Positions 46,405 through 55,102 are shown, numbered from the stretch's first letter. The stretch is 64,000 nt of DNA from Caldilineaceae bacterium (GCA_019637685.1 JAHBVF010000018.1:1-64000), one strand, 5' to 3'. The notes: a model not told the origin generated them from the letters alone. Translations and numbers: made by a program.

Positions 46405-46447
46405 AACAAAGAGGGGATGTCGGCCAGCGCCGTGTCCCCTCTTTGTT
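46405..46447 (+). terminator. Hairpin between rpmF and fabD (possible attenuator)
   Basis: AACAAAGAGGGGA (46405-46417) pairs perfectly with TCCCCTCTTTGTT (46435-46447) around a 17-nt loop. The right arm ends in TTTGTT close to the fabD ribosome binding site, so it could end rpmF messages or tune fabD. Confidence 0.5.
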
Positions 46448-46462
46448 ATCAGGAGCAGGAAA

Positions 46463-47464
46463 ATGGCTGGACAATTCGTCTATCGCACTGATCAAACACA
46501 AACATCCCTGGCCTTGCTCTTTCCCGGACAGGGCAGCCAGGAAGTGGGCATGGCCCAGGCGCTGGCCCAGCACTATCCGGCCGCCAAAGCTGTGCTGGAC
46601 GAAGCCGATGAGGTATTGGGCTTTTCGCTCAGCACCCTCTGTTTTCACGGGCCGGAAGAAAAATTGATGGACACGATCAACGCCCAACCCGCGCTGCTGG
46701 CAACCAGCATGGCCGCGTTGGCCGCGCTGCAGAGCGAACTGGGCGCGCTCCCCACACCCGGCGTATTTGCCGGCCACAGTATGGGTGAATATTCGGCCCT
46801 GGTGGCCGCGGGCTGCCTGGCCTACAGCGACGGGCTGCGTCTGGTGCGGGAACGGGGACGGCTGATGAAAGAGGCTGGTCAGAAATCCCCCGGGTTGATG
46901 GCCGCGATCCTGGGGCTGGACGAGGCCGTGGTGGCCCAGGTCTGCGCCGACGCCCAGGCCGCAACCGGCGGTATTGTCCAGGTTGCCAACGACAACTGCC
47001 CTGGTCAGATTGTCATCTCTGGCGACAAGGCCGGGATGGAACGGGCTATGGCTGATCTGGAAAGCGCGGGCGCGCGCAAAGTGGTGGCCCTGGCAGTGAG
47101 TATTGCCGCGCACAGCCCGTTGATGGCCCCAGCCGCCGCGCAGCTAAAAGCCGCCATCGACACCACCCCGGTCCGCCCACCCATCGCCCCGGTCATCGGC
47201 AACACCAGCGGCGTCCCTCTCACCAGCCCGGAAGCCATCCGGGACGAACTGGTGGCCCAGCTGACCGGCAGTGTGCGCTGGACAGCTTCTATGCAGCACG
47301 CGGTGGACGCGGGTGTGGAAACGTTTGTGGAAGTTGGCCCTGGCGAAGTGTTGGCGGGGTTGATGAAACGCATTGCCCGCAAAAGCGAACGTATGAGTGT
47401 TGCCGACCCCGCGGGGGTAACGGCCTTTGCCACCCGCTTCTGTCCTGAAAATAGCCACGGATGA
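46463..47464 (+). CDS. fabD: Malonyl-CoA:ACP transacylase
   Basis: A 333-residue enzyme that loads malonyl groups onto acyl carrier protein for fatty-acid synthesis. 'LLFPGQGSQEVGM', the nucleophile Ser106 in GHSMGE, and 'SIAAHSPLM' with the second catalytic His are present. The final residues (CPENSHG) are encoded by the left end of a dispersed repeat, suggesting that the repeat replaced the original 3' end. plsX and fabH are not adjacent. Confidence 0.95.
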   Translation: MAGQFVYRTDQTQTSLALLFPGQGSQEVGMAQALAQHYPAAKAVLDEADEVLGFSLSTLCFHGPEEKLMDTINAQPALLATSMAALAALQSELGALPTPGVFAGHSMGEYSALVAAGCLAYSDGLRLVRERGRLMKEAGQKSPGLMAAILGLDEAVVAQVCADAQAATGGIVQVANDNCPGQIVISGDKAGMERAMADLESAGARKVVALAVSIAAHSPLMAPAAAQLKAAIDTTPVRPPIAPVIGNTSGVPLTSPEAIRDELVAQLTGSVRWTASMQHAVDAGVETFVEVGPGEVLAGLMKRIARKSERMSVADPAGVTAFATRFCPENSHG

Positions 47465-47500
47465 ACGCGGATAGAATCTGCGCAATCTGTGTCTTGTGCG
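47449..47500. repeat. CTGAAAATAG element, family D, left half
   Basis: CCTGAAAATAGCCACGGATGAACGCGGAT matches the left end of the element at 50334 (one difference over 29 bp, written here in two parts: CCTGAAAATAGCC and CGGATGAACGCGGAT). It spans the fabD stop codon. Confidence 0.7.
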
Positions 47501-47579
47501 TCCTGTACCAGGCCATGAAGCTCATCGCGTAGCCTGCCATAACGCCGCGCTTCACCCGCCCGCCAGTTAGACTGTTTGC

Positions 47580-48410
47580 TCACGATTCCTGACTGAATTG
47601 CAAATAGGTCCGAAACCGAAATATCTCTTGGAAGCCAAGCCTTTCATAGACTGGGTGACCCATCGCTGAGGCTTGCAGGATACCAATGTGATACCCCATT
47701 TCCCTTGCCTCAAGCAACGGCATTTGGGTCATGGCTGCCCCAATCCCTTTGCGTCGTGCCTCTGCAACCGTGGCGACGGCATATATGCCGGCAACGCCAG
47801 AATCCAACACCATCGAGGAAGCTGCAACTGGCACATCGTTTAAATAGCCAATGTAATGATGGGCTGCCTTATAATGTGCATCGTTAAAGGTCGCTTCCAA
47901 TTCTGCTATCTCAGCGCCAACTGGGTCGGGCACACCAAAACCCTTTGCGGCCGTCCGTACCCATAGCGCTTGCCCTTCCGGATTGTTTACTTTATTAACT
48001 TTCTCAATTCTGAAATTTTCAATAGAGGATTGCATGGCACCCAGCGCGGCCAACGCTACGACCATATTCGGTGTTTCTCCCGCGGGTTGCAGACCGCGCT
48101 GTTTCAGCAAAGCGTCGATGTTTTCAGGCGTGGTTTGCGGTCCCACCCACCACATGGCTGGACCGCCCTTTTTATTTAACTTGGCTTGAAGGTCCTCAGC
48201 CGTCGATTGAACATCTTCGTTCGTCATATTGATAGAGACAACCCCGTTAAATATGGGGGCTGGAAGACCCGAATAAAAAGAAACATTACTGGGGGTCGAC
48301 ACGAGGGCGCACCCCGCCCCGCGTCCATAAATAGAGTAGAATGCGGCCATATTCTTTATTGAGGCACTTTGTAGTTTTTCTGATGAGATGTTATCAATTA
48401 ATTCTTGCAT
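47580..48410 (-). CDS. GNAT family N-acetyltransferase
   Basis: A 276-residue protein. The acetyl-CoA-binding motif is in the C-terminal half ('VATVAEARRKGIGAAMTQMPLLEAREMGY', span, then 'YERLGFQEIFRFRTY'). The N-terminal half resembles a degenerate second GNAT domain. The acceptor is unknown. Its codon usage looks less GC-rich than that of fabD, which may mark acquisition. Confidence 0.85.
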   Translation of the reverse strand: MQELIDNISSEKLQSASIKNMAAFYSIYGRGAGCALVSTPSNVSFYSGLPAPIFNGVVSINMTNEDVQSTAEDLQAKLNKKGGPAMWWVGPQTTPENIDALLKQRGLQPAGETPNMVVALAALGAMQSSIENFRIEKVNKVNNPEGQALWVRTAAKGFGVPDPVGAEIAELEATFNDAHYKAAHHYIGYLNDVPVAASSMVLDSGVAGIYAVATVAEARRKGIGAAMTQMPLLEAREMGYHIGILQASAMGHPVYERLGFQEIFRFRTYLQFSQES

Positions 48411-48464
48411 TTATAAGCTCCTTGGTTGTCTATCATCTTCTCTAAAATTCAACGACGCACATAG

Positions 48465-48560
48465 TAAATGCAGCGTCAACAAAGTTTTTGGGCGCAGAAG
48501 TTCGACTTTTCAGAAAAGTCGAACTTCTGTAGTCGAATTACTTTGTTTCCAATGTAGTAA
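48465..48560. repeat. AAGTCGAACTTCT hairpin, family C, copy 2
   Basis: Same element as 23041-23138 in the opposite orientation: TGCAGCGTCAACAAAGTTTT, then AGAAGTTCGACTTTT/AAAAGTCGAACTTCT, then TACTTTGTTTCCAATGTA. Confidence 0.8.
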
Positions 48561-48690
48561 AGCGCAGAGGCCATGTCCGTTTCTATGGAAAAGCCGAGGC
48601 GCAAGTCGTACAAAAACCCGTGCAATCTGGTACAGAACCGCACCCATTAAACCGTACCCATCAAAGGGACAGACATTAGGCAGCGAGAGA

Positions 48691-49311
48691 TCATCGCTCA
48701 GTTGCACCCTTCCCCGCAAGAATCTTATCGCGAAATTTGGCAATGCGTGTAGTCCGGGTTTCGGACTTCTTCGCTGAATTGAGGTTTATCACATAGCTTT
48801 TCTGGCGGCCCGGCGTGAGACTGTAAAAGGCTTCAGCCAGTTCGAGATCGGATTCCAACGCCTCTAGCAACTCATCAGGCAGTTCGAGTTCGCCCTCCTC
48901 TTTCGGGGGCTTTATGCCTGCCTCCGCATAGCCCATCGCCTCCACCAAATAGGACCTGATGACTGGCTCCATTTCCGCGACTTGGGTGTTCTTCGTAAAG
49001 CGGAACATATCGGGATGCCGGGTGTTCGACCCTTGCTTTTCCAGTACACCTTTGGGGTCTTTCATCAGCGCGGCGTTGAAGAAGCTGAGACGAAAGTCGC
49101 CGCGAAAAGCCCCAATAATCACCACATTGCGATCTCCATGCATATAGCACGGATGCGCCCATTTAAGGGTCTCGACAAGCCCTGACTCAAGGCAAATCCG
49201 GCGGAGTTCGGTCAGACCGCGGATCCATTGCCGTGTGGAGCAATCGGGAGTGGCAAAGCGCTCGCAACGCCCGCATCCCGCTGAAAAATAGACCTCAATA
49301 TCGGTTATCAT
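48691..49311 (-). CDS. DUF1801/YdeI (OmpD-associated) family protein
   Basis: A 206-residue protein. Residues 20-125 fit DUF1801 ('LESGLVETLKWAHPCYMHGDRNVVIIGAFRGDFRLSFF', span). The C-terminal 65 residues fit the YdeI/OmpD-associated motif ('LEALESDLELAEAFYSLTPGRQKSYVINLNSAKKSETRTTRIAKF', span). YdeI proteins have been tied to peptide resistance; the role here is unknown. Confidence 0.88.
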   Translation of the reverse strand: MITDIEVYFSAGCGRCERFATPDCSTRQWIRGLTELRRICLESGLVETLKWAHPCYMHGDRNVVIIGAFRGDFRLSFFNAALMKDPKGVLEKQGSNTRHPDMFRFTKNTQVAEMEPVIRSYLVEAMGYAEAGIKPPKEEGELELPDELLEALESDLELAEAFYSLTPGRQKSYVINLNSAKKSETRTTRIAKFRDKILAGKGATER

Positions 49312-49355
49312 AGCATTCCTCCGTTTCCTCGTGCTGCCTATCCATCATGACTCAG

Positions 49356-49414
49356 CAATTGACAGAATAACCGCAGCAAAGAGCGACTTATTCTGCCACA
49401 GATTCGTCAGACCC
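49356..49414. repeat. 60-bp dispersed repeat, family F, copy 1
   Basis: Begins CAATTGACAGAATAACCGCAG and ends GATTCGTCAGACCC; it aligns to copies at 51462 and 52636 over the full length. Confidence 0.55.
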
Positions 49415-49455
49415 TCAGAACGCAAAGGGCAGGGCTTCCAAGTCCGGATTTTCAG

Positions 49456-49695
49456 TTACTCGTCTTCAGGCAGAGCGGCAAAATCCCTCTGTGTCTTTAT
49501 GTACCACCCCATGCCTTTGAGGGGATTTTTCCATCTGGCCTGCATCATCTCCAAGGCGCTTTTGTGGATGTCATCGCCGCCTGCAACCATTTCTTTTAAG
49601 TGGGCATCCTGCGCTTTTATCACATCATCAGCCGTCTTTCCCTGAAATGGGGTATCACAGGGTCCACCCATCTGACGACAAGTCATTGTTTTCAT
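49456..49695 (-). CDS. DUF1059-like small protein
   Basis: A 79-residue protein starting 'MKTMTCRQMGGPCDTPFQGKT', with the paired Cys (TCRQMGGPCD) seen in DUF1059 proteins. AAGGAG lies 9 nt before the ATG. It is divergent from a MarR regulator 119 bp away, a possible regulatory target. Confidence 0.8.
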   Translation of the reverse strand: MKTMTCRQMGGPCDTPFQGKTADDVIKAQDAHLKEMVAGGDDIHKSALEMMQARWKNPLKGMGWYIKTQRDFAALPEDE

Positions 49696-49743
49696 AAGTC
49701 TCATCTCCTTAACTCTACTTTGGTTTGAGGGTGCTTTGATATC

Positions 49744-49772
49744 TTGCATATAAACCATTTTACCTTTATAAT
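49744..49772 (+). promoter_or_regulatory. Promoter of the marR-type gene with flanking inverted repeat
   Basis: TTGCAT (49744-49749), a 17-bp spacer and TATAAT (49767-49772). AAACCATT (49752) and AATGGTTT (49803) form an inverted pair across the start region, a possible operator. Confidence 0.6.
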
Positions 49773-49814
49773 GAAGATACTCCAAAATAAAGATAGTGTC
49801 AAGAATGGTTTTCT

Positions 49815-50282
49815 ATGGCGGAATCAACAAAGACAGACCTAAAAAGACGGGCCTTGATGGCAGTAAGGGATTATGGCGTTACTTTGACGCAGTTCCGAAA
49901 TGCCATCAATGAATGGGCGGGACTCAACGCAACCGATATGGAATGCCTTAGGCTGCTATTCCTCAAAGGCGTTGCCACCCCCACTGAACTTGCCAGGCAT
50001 ACGGGTCTTACGTCTGGTGCGACGACTGCTATGCTTGATCGGCTCGAAAAGGCAGATTTAATTGAACGCCGGCCCAATCCTGACGATCGCCGGGGTGTTC
50101 TGATTACCCCCGCACAATCAGCCGCCGAAAAAGCCGCGTCTTGGTTTGAATCGGCGAGAAAAGCGCAAGACGAATTGATTTCAAGTTACTCGGAAAGTGA
50201 ACTGGAAATCATTTCTGATGTCTTTGAACGATTTTCAAACCTATGGGACCAAGAACGTGAGAAGCTACGAAGAGATCAGTAG
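49815..50282 (+). CDS. MarR family transcriptional regulator
   Basis: A 155-residue winged-helix regulator. 'TPTELARHTGLTSGATTAMLDRLEKADLIERRPNPDDRRGVLITP' (span) contains the recognition helix and wing. Likely represses itself and perhaps the divergent DUF1059 gene. AT-richer than neighbours. Confidence 0.9.
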   Translation: MAESTKTDLKRRALMAVRDYGVTLTQFRNAINEWAGLNATDMECLRLLFLKGVATPTELARHTGLTSGATTAMLDRLEKADLIERRPNPDDRRGVLITPAQSAAEKAASWFESARKAQDELISSYSESELEIISDVFERFSNLWDQEREKLRRDQ

Positions 50283-50539
50283 AGGCAGAACGGAAAAGGC
50301 GGATTGGCGCTCGGCGGCCCGCCACGGCAGACCTTTAACCTGAAAATAGCCGCGGATGAACGCGGATAAACACGGATAGAATCTGTGTCTTCTGCGTAAA
50401 TCTGCGTCCCTATTTTCAGTGCTGCTTGTGCCCTACCGGGCATGTACACTGACAAAAAAAGCCACTGGATAACCATCCAGACAACGGCGACGCTCAGGCC
50501 GCCGACCAGCGTGAAGCCCAAACCCTTGAGAAACCCCAT
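50276..50539 (-). CDS. Doubtful small membrane protein
   Basis: An open frame of about 87 codons from the ATG at 50539. The N-terminal half has one convincing membrane span ('FTLVGGLSVAVVWMVIQWLF'), but the C-terminal half is encoded by the family D palindrome and no ribosome binding site is evident. It may be a decayed gene whose end was overwritten by the repeat. Confidence 0.25.
   Translation of the reverse strand: MGFLKGLGFTLVGGLSVAVVWMVIQWLFLSVYMPGRAQAALKIGTQIYAEDTDSIRVYPRSSAAIFRLKVCRGGPPSANPPFPFCLY
50334..50421. repeat. CTGAAAATAG-ended palindrome, family D, full copy
   Basis: Starts CCTGAAAATAGCC and ends CTATTTTCAG, with inner words CGGATGAACGCGGAT and ATCTGTGTCTTCTGCG forming a loose palindrome. 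Its left half recurs at the end of fabD. Confidence 0.75.
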
Positions 50540-50582
50540 AAAGTGAAAGCGGTAGTCCCGGCCAGCTATTCCACCGGGCCAA

Positions 50583-51326
50583 TCAATTGATGATTTCTCC
50601 TTTATTATTGGCCAGTCTTTCACGCCATTGCTGTAGTTGCTCAGGTGTCTGTCTCACCCAATCTGTTGCTTCGCCAACGATTTTCAAGGGCGCTTGGGAA
50701 CGATAGGAGCGTGTCGGGTTGCCCGGAAATTTTTTGTCCGTCACATTCGGGTCATTTTCAAAACTCCCTGTCGGTTCAACGATATAGACACGTTCGGGTC
50801 CATCGCCTTTTGCCAGTGCAGCCGCCAGCCCCGCGCTGTTGACAAGGGCGGTGAAATAGATGTGATTCATTTTGAGTTCGGGTTTGTAGTTCGAGGTGCC
50901 CCCGGCTGTCAGCAGATCGCCAACCTGCAAATCGGCTCTCGTCCCGTGATAAAAGGGGCCTTTGTCGGAAGGCTTTTCCCGAAACGAAGTCGCTAACTCA
51001 GCATTCTTTTTTGCTTTGTCAGGCTCGCCCAGGTCCTCATAACACTGGGCAATGTTGGCATAGAGAGAAGGAAAAGCGCTCCTGACAGTGTCGTCATCTA
51101 TTCTTAACGCACACTGCAAAGCCGTTTCCAGCCATCTTAGCCTGCCGGAAACATCTTTTTGATGGCGGGCTACGTAATGGGCTGAAATAAACTTCTCGGC
51201 GTCATCTGTCGCTTCGTTCCAGGCTTGAAGAAAGAGGTTGTGCGCTTCTTCGGGTTGGCCTCTTTCTTCCATACCCATACCTTGCAGACAAAGCTTGACA
51301 ACGTTGTTATTTGGGTTGAATTCCAT
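50583..51326 (-). CDS. arr: Rifamycin ADP-ribosyltransferase (Arr) with N-terminal TPR-like region
   Basis: A 247-residue protein. Residues 10-118 are TPR-like helices ('QPEEAHNLFLQAWNEATDDAEKF', 'PSLYANIAQCYEDLGEPDKAKKNAELA', spans). Residues 123-222 are a complete Arr domain: 'GPFYHGTRADLQVGDLL', 'NHIYFTA', 'VYIVEPTGSFENDPNVTDKKFPGNPTRSYRS' (span), with the expected His127, Tyr157 and Asp192. Arr transfers ADP-ribose from NAD to rifampin and inactivates it. The usual Arr protein is only about 140 residues. AGGA precedes the ATG. Confidence 0.9.
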   Translation of the reverse strand: MEFNPNNNVVKLCLQGMGMEERGQPEEAHNLFLQAWNEATDDAEKFISAHYVARHQKDVSGRLRWLETALQCALRIDDDTVRSAFPSLYANIAQCYEDLGEPDKAKKNAELATSFREKPSDKGPFYHGTRADLQVGDLLTAGGTSNYKPELKMNHIYFTALVNSAGLAAALAKGDGPERVYIVEPTGSFENDPNVTDKKFPGNPTRSYRSQAPLKIVGEATDWVRQTPEQLQQWRERLANNKGEIIN

Positions 51327-51370
51327 ACTTGTCCTGTCTCCTATCCTGGCAAAGCAGAGCCAAAGAGGGT

Positions 51371-51420
51371 TGTATACACGGATTTTTCTGATCCGTGTTC
51401 CTTTCCATCCGTGATATACA
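51371..51420. repeat. TGTATACA-ended hairpin, family B, copy 2
   Basis: A 50-bp palindrome beginning TGTATACACGGAT and ending ATCCGTGATATACA, located just upstream of the Arr gene. Confidence 0.75.
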
Positions 51421-51461
51421 AAAAACACGAATTTCGCTGGAAAGGTACTTACAGTATCCTG

Positions 51462-51521
51462 CAACTGACGGAATATCTACAGCATAGGGTATTCTATTCT
51501 ACAACCGATTCTGGCGAACCC
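51462..51521. repeat. 60-bp dispersed repeat, family F, copy 2
   Basis: Begins CAACTGACGGAATATCTACAG and ends GATTCTGGCGAACCC. About 50 bp further on is ACCAATCGACAGCCAAAAC, a motif also found beside the third copy. Confidence 0.55.
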
Positions 51522-51785
51522 ACAAGCAATAGGACGCCACCAAAGCGGCCGAGGCGCAACCGGCATAACCAATCGACAGCCAAAACTGCAGCCCGCCAGG
51601 AACCCTCGACGAACTGCGGTTCTTCCACCCTATCCGCTTCCATCCGCCCGAACAGCGAAATCCGTGCTCCAAGCCCGTGCCTGCTCCCATTCCTATCGCA
51701 CGCCAGCACAACTGACAGTCCGTCAAGAATGCAGATATTTGATGGACTACAAAGGCTGTCAGTAGCGCGGAAGTGAGACACAGAC

Positions 51786-51826
51786 AAAAAGAGAGGAACG
51801 CACCAGGTGCGTTCCTCTCTTTGTCA
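51786..51826. terminator. Strong hairpin, terminator-like
   Basis: AAAGAGAGGAACGCACC pairs with GGTGCGTTCCTCTCTTT, flanked by A and T runs. No clear gene ends here, so it may be left from a lost gene. Confidence 0.6.
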
Positions 51827-52085
51827 TCCTGCCAAGTATATGTCTGGTCTGCGTCTCAGCCGGCATGCCCGGCTGGGAGGCCAATCGTGCAGCCTGCCCT
51901 ACTGGTATGTCCATCGGTTGCGCCGCCACCGATAGAGCAGGATCACGTCTGAGCCGATTCTACGTTTCAACAAAGCGACGCTCTTGCGGCCACACAGCCG
52001 CGTCAACTGCTTGGACGGCTTGGGCCGCGCGGTTATTACTGCCGGTGTTGAGATCAGGAATTGGAAAGATGCCGGGAGCGCCGGT
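51827..52085. other. Intergenic stretch without a recognised gene
   Basis: With 51327-51785 this makes about 760 bp without a convincing gene. Beyond the listed repeats and hairpin, short open frames exist on both strands but none has a ribosome binding site or recognisable motif. Confidence 0.5.
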
Positions 52086-52568
52086 TCAGACGGCTCTGCC
52101 TCGCGCAATCAGCAGCCCAATAAAGACACTCACGAACAAGAGCGCGATAAGGAGCCAGTAGGCGTACCGTAGCCAGCCGCCACGTGTTGAACCGCGCGTT
52201 GCCCAGAACAGCACCGCCAGCACGATGAGCATAAGCGCCGAGCCAATAGCAGTGAATAACGGCATGCTGAACAGCGACCCCGCCAGCACAGCGGCGCTGC
52301 CAAGATTGAACAGCACCAGTTCACCGACAACCAAACGGCCGGATGGCATCTCTGGCGTCAGCAGCGCTTGGCCAAGCCCAAGCGCGATCTGTGCCACGCC
52401 CACTACCAGCACCAGATACGCCACCGCCCAGGAAGCGAGATAGGACGGCATGCCCGCGGTTGCGGCCGCGGCTATACCCGCCGCGATGATGGCAATGCTG
52501 CCAATGGCGACGAAGGACCGTGCGCTGGGCCAACGCCGCGCCAGATCAATTGTTTCAGTTTGTGTCAT
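52086..52568 (-). CDS. Hypothetical multi-pass membrane protein
   Basis: A 160-residue protein with about five hydrophobic segments ('FVAIGSIAIIAAGIAAAATAG', 'AVAYLVLVVGVAQIALGLGQAL', 'ELVLFNLGSAAVLAGSLF', 'AIGSALMLIVLAVLFWAT', 'YAYWLLIALLFVSVFIGLLIA'). Short hydrophilic ends and no motif; function unknown. GGAAGA precedes the ATG at 52568. Confidence 0.75.
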   Translation of the reverse strand: MTQTETIDLARRWPSARSFVAIGSIAIIAAGIAAAATAGMPSYLASWAVAYLVLVVGVAQIALGLGQALLTPEMPSGRLVVGELVLFNLGSAAVLAGSLFSMPLFTAIGSALMLIVLAVLFWATRGSTRGGWLRYAYWLLIALLFVSVFIGLLIARGRAV

Positions 52569-52635
52569 TTCAATCTTCCAATGCGAATATACCAGCATGA
52601 GCCAAGAATTTGGCCGCCCAACGATCGTTCCCTAA

Positions 52636-52694
52636 CAACTGACGGAATAACTGTAGCACTGAGCGCTCGATTTTGCAATAGATTGGGTGAGTCC
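52636..52694. repeat. 60-bp dispersed repeat, family F, copy 3
   Basis: Begins CAACTGACGGAATAACTGTAG and ends GATTGGGTGAGTCC, close to a family A insertion. Confidence 0.55.
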
Positions 52695-52763
52695 ACGACG
52701 AGGGGTTAAACCGTCGAAGTGACCGATCCTCAATCCGCAAACCCAATCGACAAACAAAACCAA

Positions 52764-52905
52764 GACTCCACTGCAAAAAGCCTACGGTTCCACCGCGAAG
52801 ACGCGGGAAACGCGGCGGTTCGCTGAGGTTTTCCCCTGAATTTCACCGCGGAACTCCGCACACTCTGCGTCCCCGCGGTGAAATTGGACTTTTCCCAGTG
52901 GGGTC
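52764..52905. repeat. Palindromic element, family A, copy 5, with flanking direct repeats
   Basis: A 142-bp copy starting GACTCCACTGCAAAAAGCC and ending CCCAGTGGGGTC. It is flanked by CCAATCGACAAACAAAACC (52743 on) and CCAATCGACAAGCAAAACC (52910 on), 18 of 19 identical. Confidence 0.8.
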
Positions 52906-53038
52906 AAACCAATCGACAAGCAAAACCCGCCGGGAATCCCCCGACGGGCTGTGGTTTTGCATGTATTCGCTCACTCAGCGTTGGATTCCGCATCCGTGCG
53001 AATCCAATCCATCCGTGCCAATCTGTGTCCCTCTGTTC

Positions 53039-54892
53039 CTACGCCAGCACAGCTTTGTTCCGCTTGATCTCCCGGTCGCGCAGGTTCTTGTCCAGGATGC
53101 GCTTGCGGATGCGCAGATTGATTGGCGTCACTTCCAGCAGTTCGTCCTCGGCCAGATATTCCATACACTCGTCCAGGCTCATCTCTCGGGGCGGCGAGGA
53201 TTTGTCCTCCACCCCGTAGTAGACTGTATGCACGGCGGTCAGGGTTTTGGTCTTGCAGATATTGATCTCCAGATCGCCAGAGCGCTGGTGTTCGCCGATC
53301 ACCATCCCCGGATAGACCTCTACACCTGGCCCCAGGAAGAGTTCACCCCGGGTTTCCGCCTGCTTCAGCCCATAGGTCGACGACGTGCCCATCTCCCAGG
53401 AAATCAGCGAGCCACGGGAACGGGAGCCGATCTCGCCCGCCATCGGTCCATAGCCGTGGAAGACAGAGTGGATCGTGCCCATGCCACGAGTAGCCGTGAG
53501 GAACTGGTAGCGGAAACCCAGCAGCCCGCGGGTCGGCACAATGTAGTCCAAATCCACTGTGCCGTTGCTGGCGTCGCTCATATTGAAAAGTTCGCCCCGG
53601 CGTTTGCCCAGCATTTCGATAACAGTGCCCACCGTATCCGGGCTGGTCTCGATATGCACATCTTCATAGGGTTCCTGATTCTCCCCATCTTCGGTGGTGT
53701 GAAAAATCACCTCCGGACGGGAAATCTGAAATTCGTAGCCTTCCCGACGCATTGTCTCGATCAGAATCGCCAGATGCAGTTCGCCCCGGCCTGAAACGAG
53801 GAAAGTGTCGGCGCTGTCGGTCTCCTCCACACGCAGGGCCACGTTCGACTTCAGTTCCTCGTAGAGCCGTTCGCGCAGACGACGGGAGGTGGCCCAGCGT
53901 CCTTCCCGGCCCATAAAGGGCGAAGTATTGACGCCAAAAGTCATGCGCACGGTCGGCTCTTCCACCTTGATGGCGGGCAGAGCCACAGGATACGCCAGGT
54001 CTGCCAGGGTTTCGCCGATGGCCAGTGTATCCACGCCGGCCACAGCCACAATCTCCCCAGCCGAGGCACTCTCCACCTCCGTCCGCTCCAACCCTTCGTG
54101 GACAAAGAGATAGCGCACCCGTTCGGGCAGGGTCTCAAAGCCCAGGGTGATGCGGGCAACGGTCTGCTTGCTCTCCATTTTTCCGGCAAAAATGCGCCCG
54201 ATGGCGGTCAGCCCCCGATAGCTGTCGTAGTCCAGCGTCGTCACCAGCATTTGCAGGGGCGCGTCCAGGTCTACACTGGGCGGGGGAATCTCCCGCAAAA
54301 TCACATCAAAAAGGGGCTGCAAATCCGGCCCCACCTCTGGCGTAAGACCGGCCTGGGCGGTGGTGGCAATGGTATAGACTACCGGAAATTCGGCCTGCTC
54401 GTCGGTCGCGCCCAGTTCGATAAAGAGGTCGAAGGTTTCATCCAGCACCCGGTCTGTGTCCGCGTCCTTGCGGTCCACTTTGTTGATAACGACCACCGCG
54501 CGGTGGCCCAGTTCCAGGGCCTTGCGCAGGACAAAGCGGGTCTGGGGCATAGGCCCTTCGGCCGCGTCCACCAGCAGCAGCACGCCGTCCACCATATTCA
54601 GAATGCGCTCCACCTCGCCGCCAAAATCCGCGTGGCCGGGGGTGTCCACGATATTGATCTTCACCTCTTGGCCCGTCTCCGGGTCTGGAATGCGGATGGC
54701 CGTATTTTTGGCGAGGATAGTAATCCCCCGCTCTCGTTCCAGATCGTTGGAATCCATCACCCGTTCTTCCACCTGCTGGTTGGTGCGGAAGACGTGGGCC
54801 TGGCGGAGCAGGCCGTCCACAAGGGTGGTCTTGCCGTGATCCACGTGGGCGATGATGGCGATATTGCGCAGGTCGGTGCGTGTTGTCAGCAT
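53039..54892 (-). CDS. typA: Translational GTPase TypA/BipA
   Basis: A 617-residue ribosome-associated GTPase active under stress and cold. The P-loop is AHVDHGKTT (15-23), G3 is [12 protein letters not shown], and G4 is NKVD. The C-terminal part has the TypA-specific '[34 protein letters not shown]' span. GAGAG lies before the ATG at 54892; upstream in-frame sequence is not conserved. Confidence 0.96.
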   Translation of the reverse strand: MLTTRTDLRNIAIIAHVDHGKTTLVDGLLRQAHVFRTNQQVEERVMDSNDLERERGITILAKNTAIRIPDPETGQEVKINIVDTPGHADFGGEVERILNMVDGVLLLVDAAEGPMPQTRFVLRKALELGHRAVVVINKVDRKDADTDRVLDETFDLFIELGATDEQAEFPVVYTIATTAQAGLTPEVGPDLQPLFDVILREIPPPSVDLDAPLQMLVTTLDYDSYRGLTAIGRIFAGKMESKQTVARITLGFETLPERVRYLFVHEGLERTEVESASAGEIVAVAGVDTLAIGETLADLAYPVALPAIKVEEPTVRMTFGVNTSPFMGREGRWATSRRLRERLYEELKSNVALRVEETDSADTFLVSGRGELHLAILIETMRREGYEFQISRPEVIFHTTEDGENQEPYEDVHIETSPDTVGTVIEMLGKRRGELFNMSDASNGTVDLDYIVPTRGLLGFRYQFLTATRGMGTIHSVFHGYGPMAGEIGSRSRGSLISWEMGTSSTYGLKQAETRGELFLGPGVEVYPGMVIGEHQRSGDLEINICKTKTLTAVHTVYYGVEDKSSPPREMSLDECMEYLAEDELLEVTPINLRIRKRILDKNLRDREIKRNKAVLA

Positions 54893-54938
54893 ATTTCTCT
54901 CATTGATACAATTTACAAAGGGCGGCGTACAAACAGGT

Positions 54939-54968
54939 ATCATACCAGAAATGGCCGGTGGAAGTCGA
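54939..54968 (-). promoter_or_regulatory. Probable typA promoter
   Basis: Minus-strand TCGACT (54968-54963), an 18-bp spacer and TATGAT (54944-54939), about 47 bp before the ATG. An 11-bp hairpin (AGACTTGGCAG/CTGCCAAGTCT) lies upstream at 55005-55038. Confidence 0.5.
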
Positions 54969-55102
54969 ATTTTGCTTGGGCCGGGGGGATATGAAGTCAT
55001 GACAAGACTTGGCAGGTTCGAGAAAATCTGCCAAGTCTGATCCCCGGGGCTAGCACTTTACCGGTGGATTTCTTGTTTTTTGTGCAGGGAACGAGAATTT
55101 AT

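Noticed and set aside
51839..52161. Short plus-strand coding region
   Set aside because: Open for 98 codons but without a start signal or motif, and it overlaps the end of the membrane protein gene.
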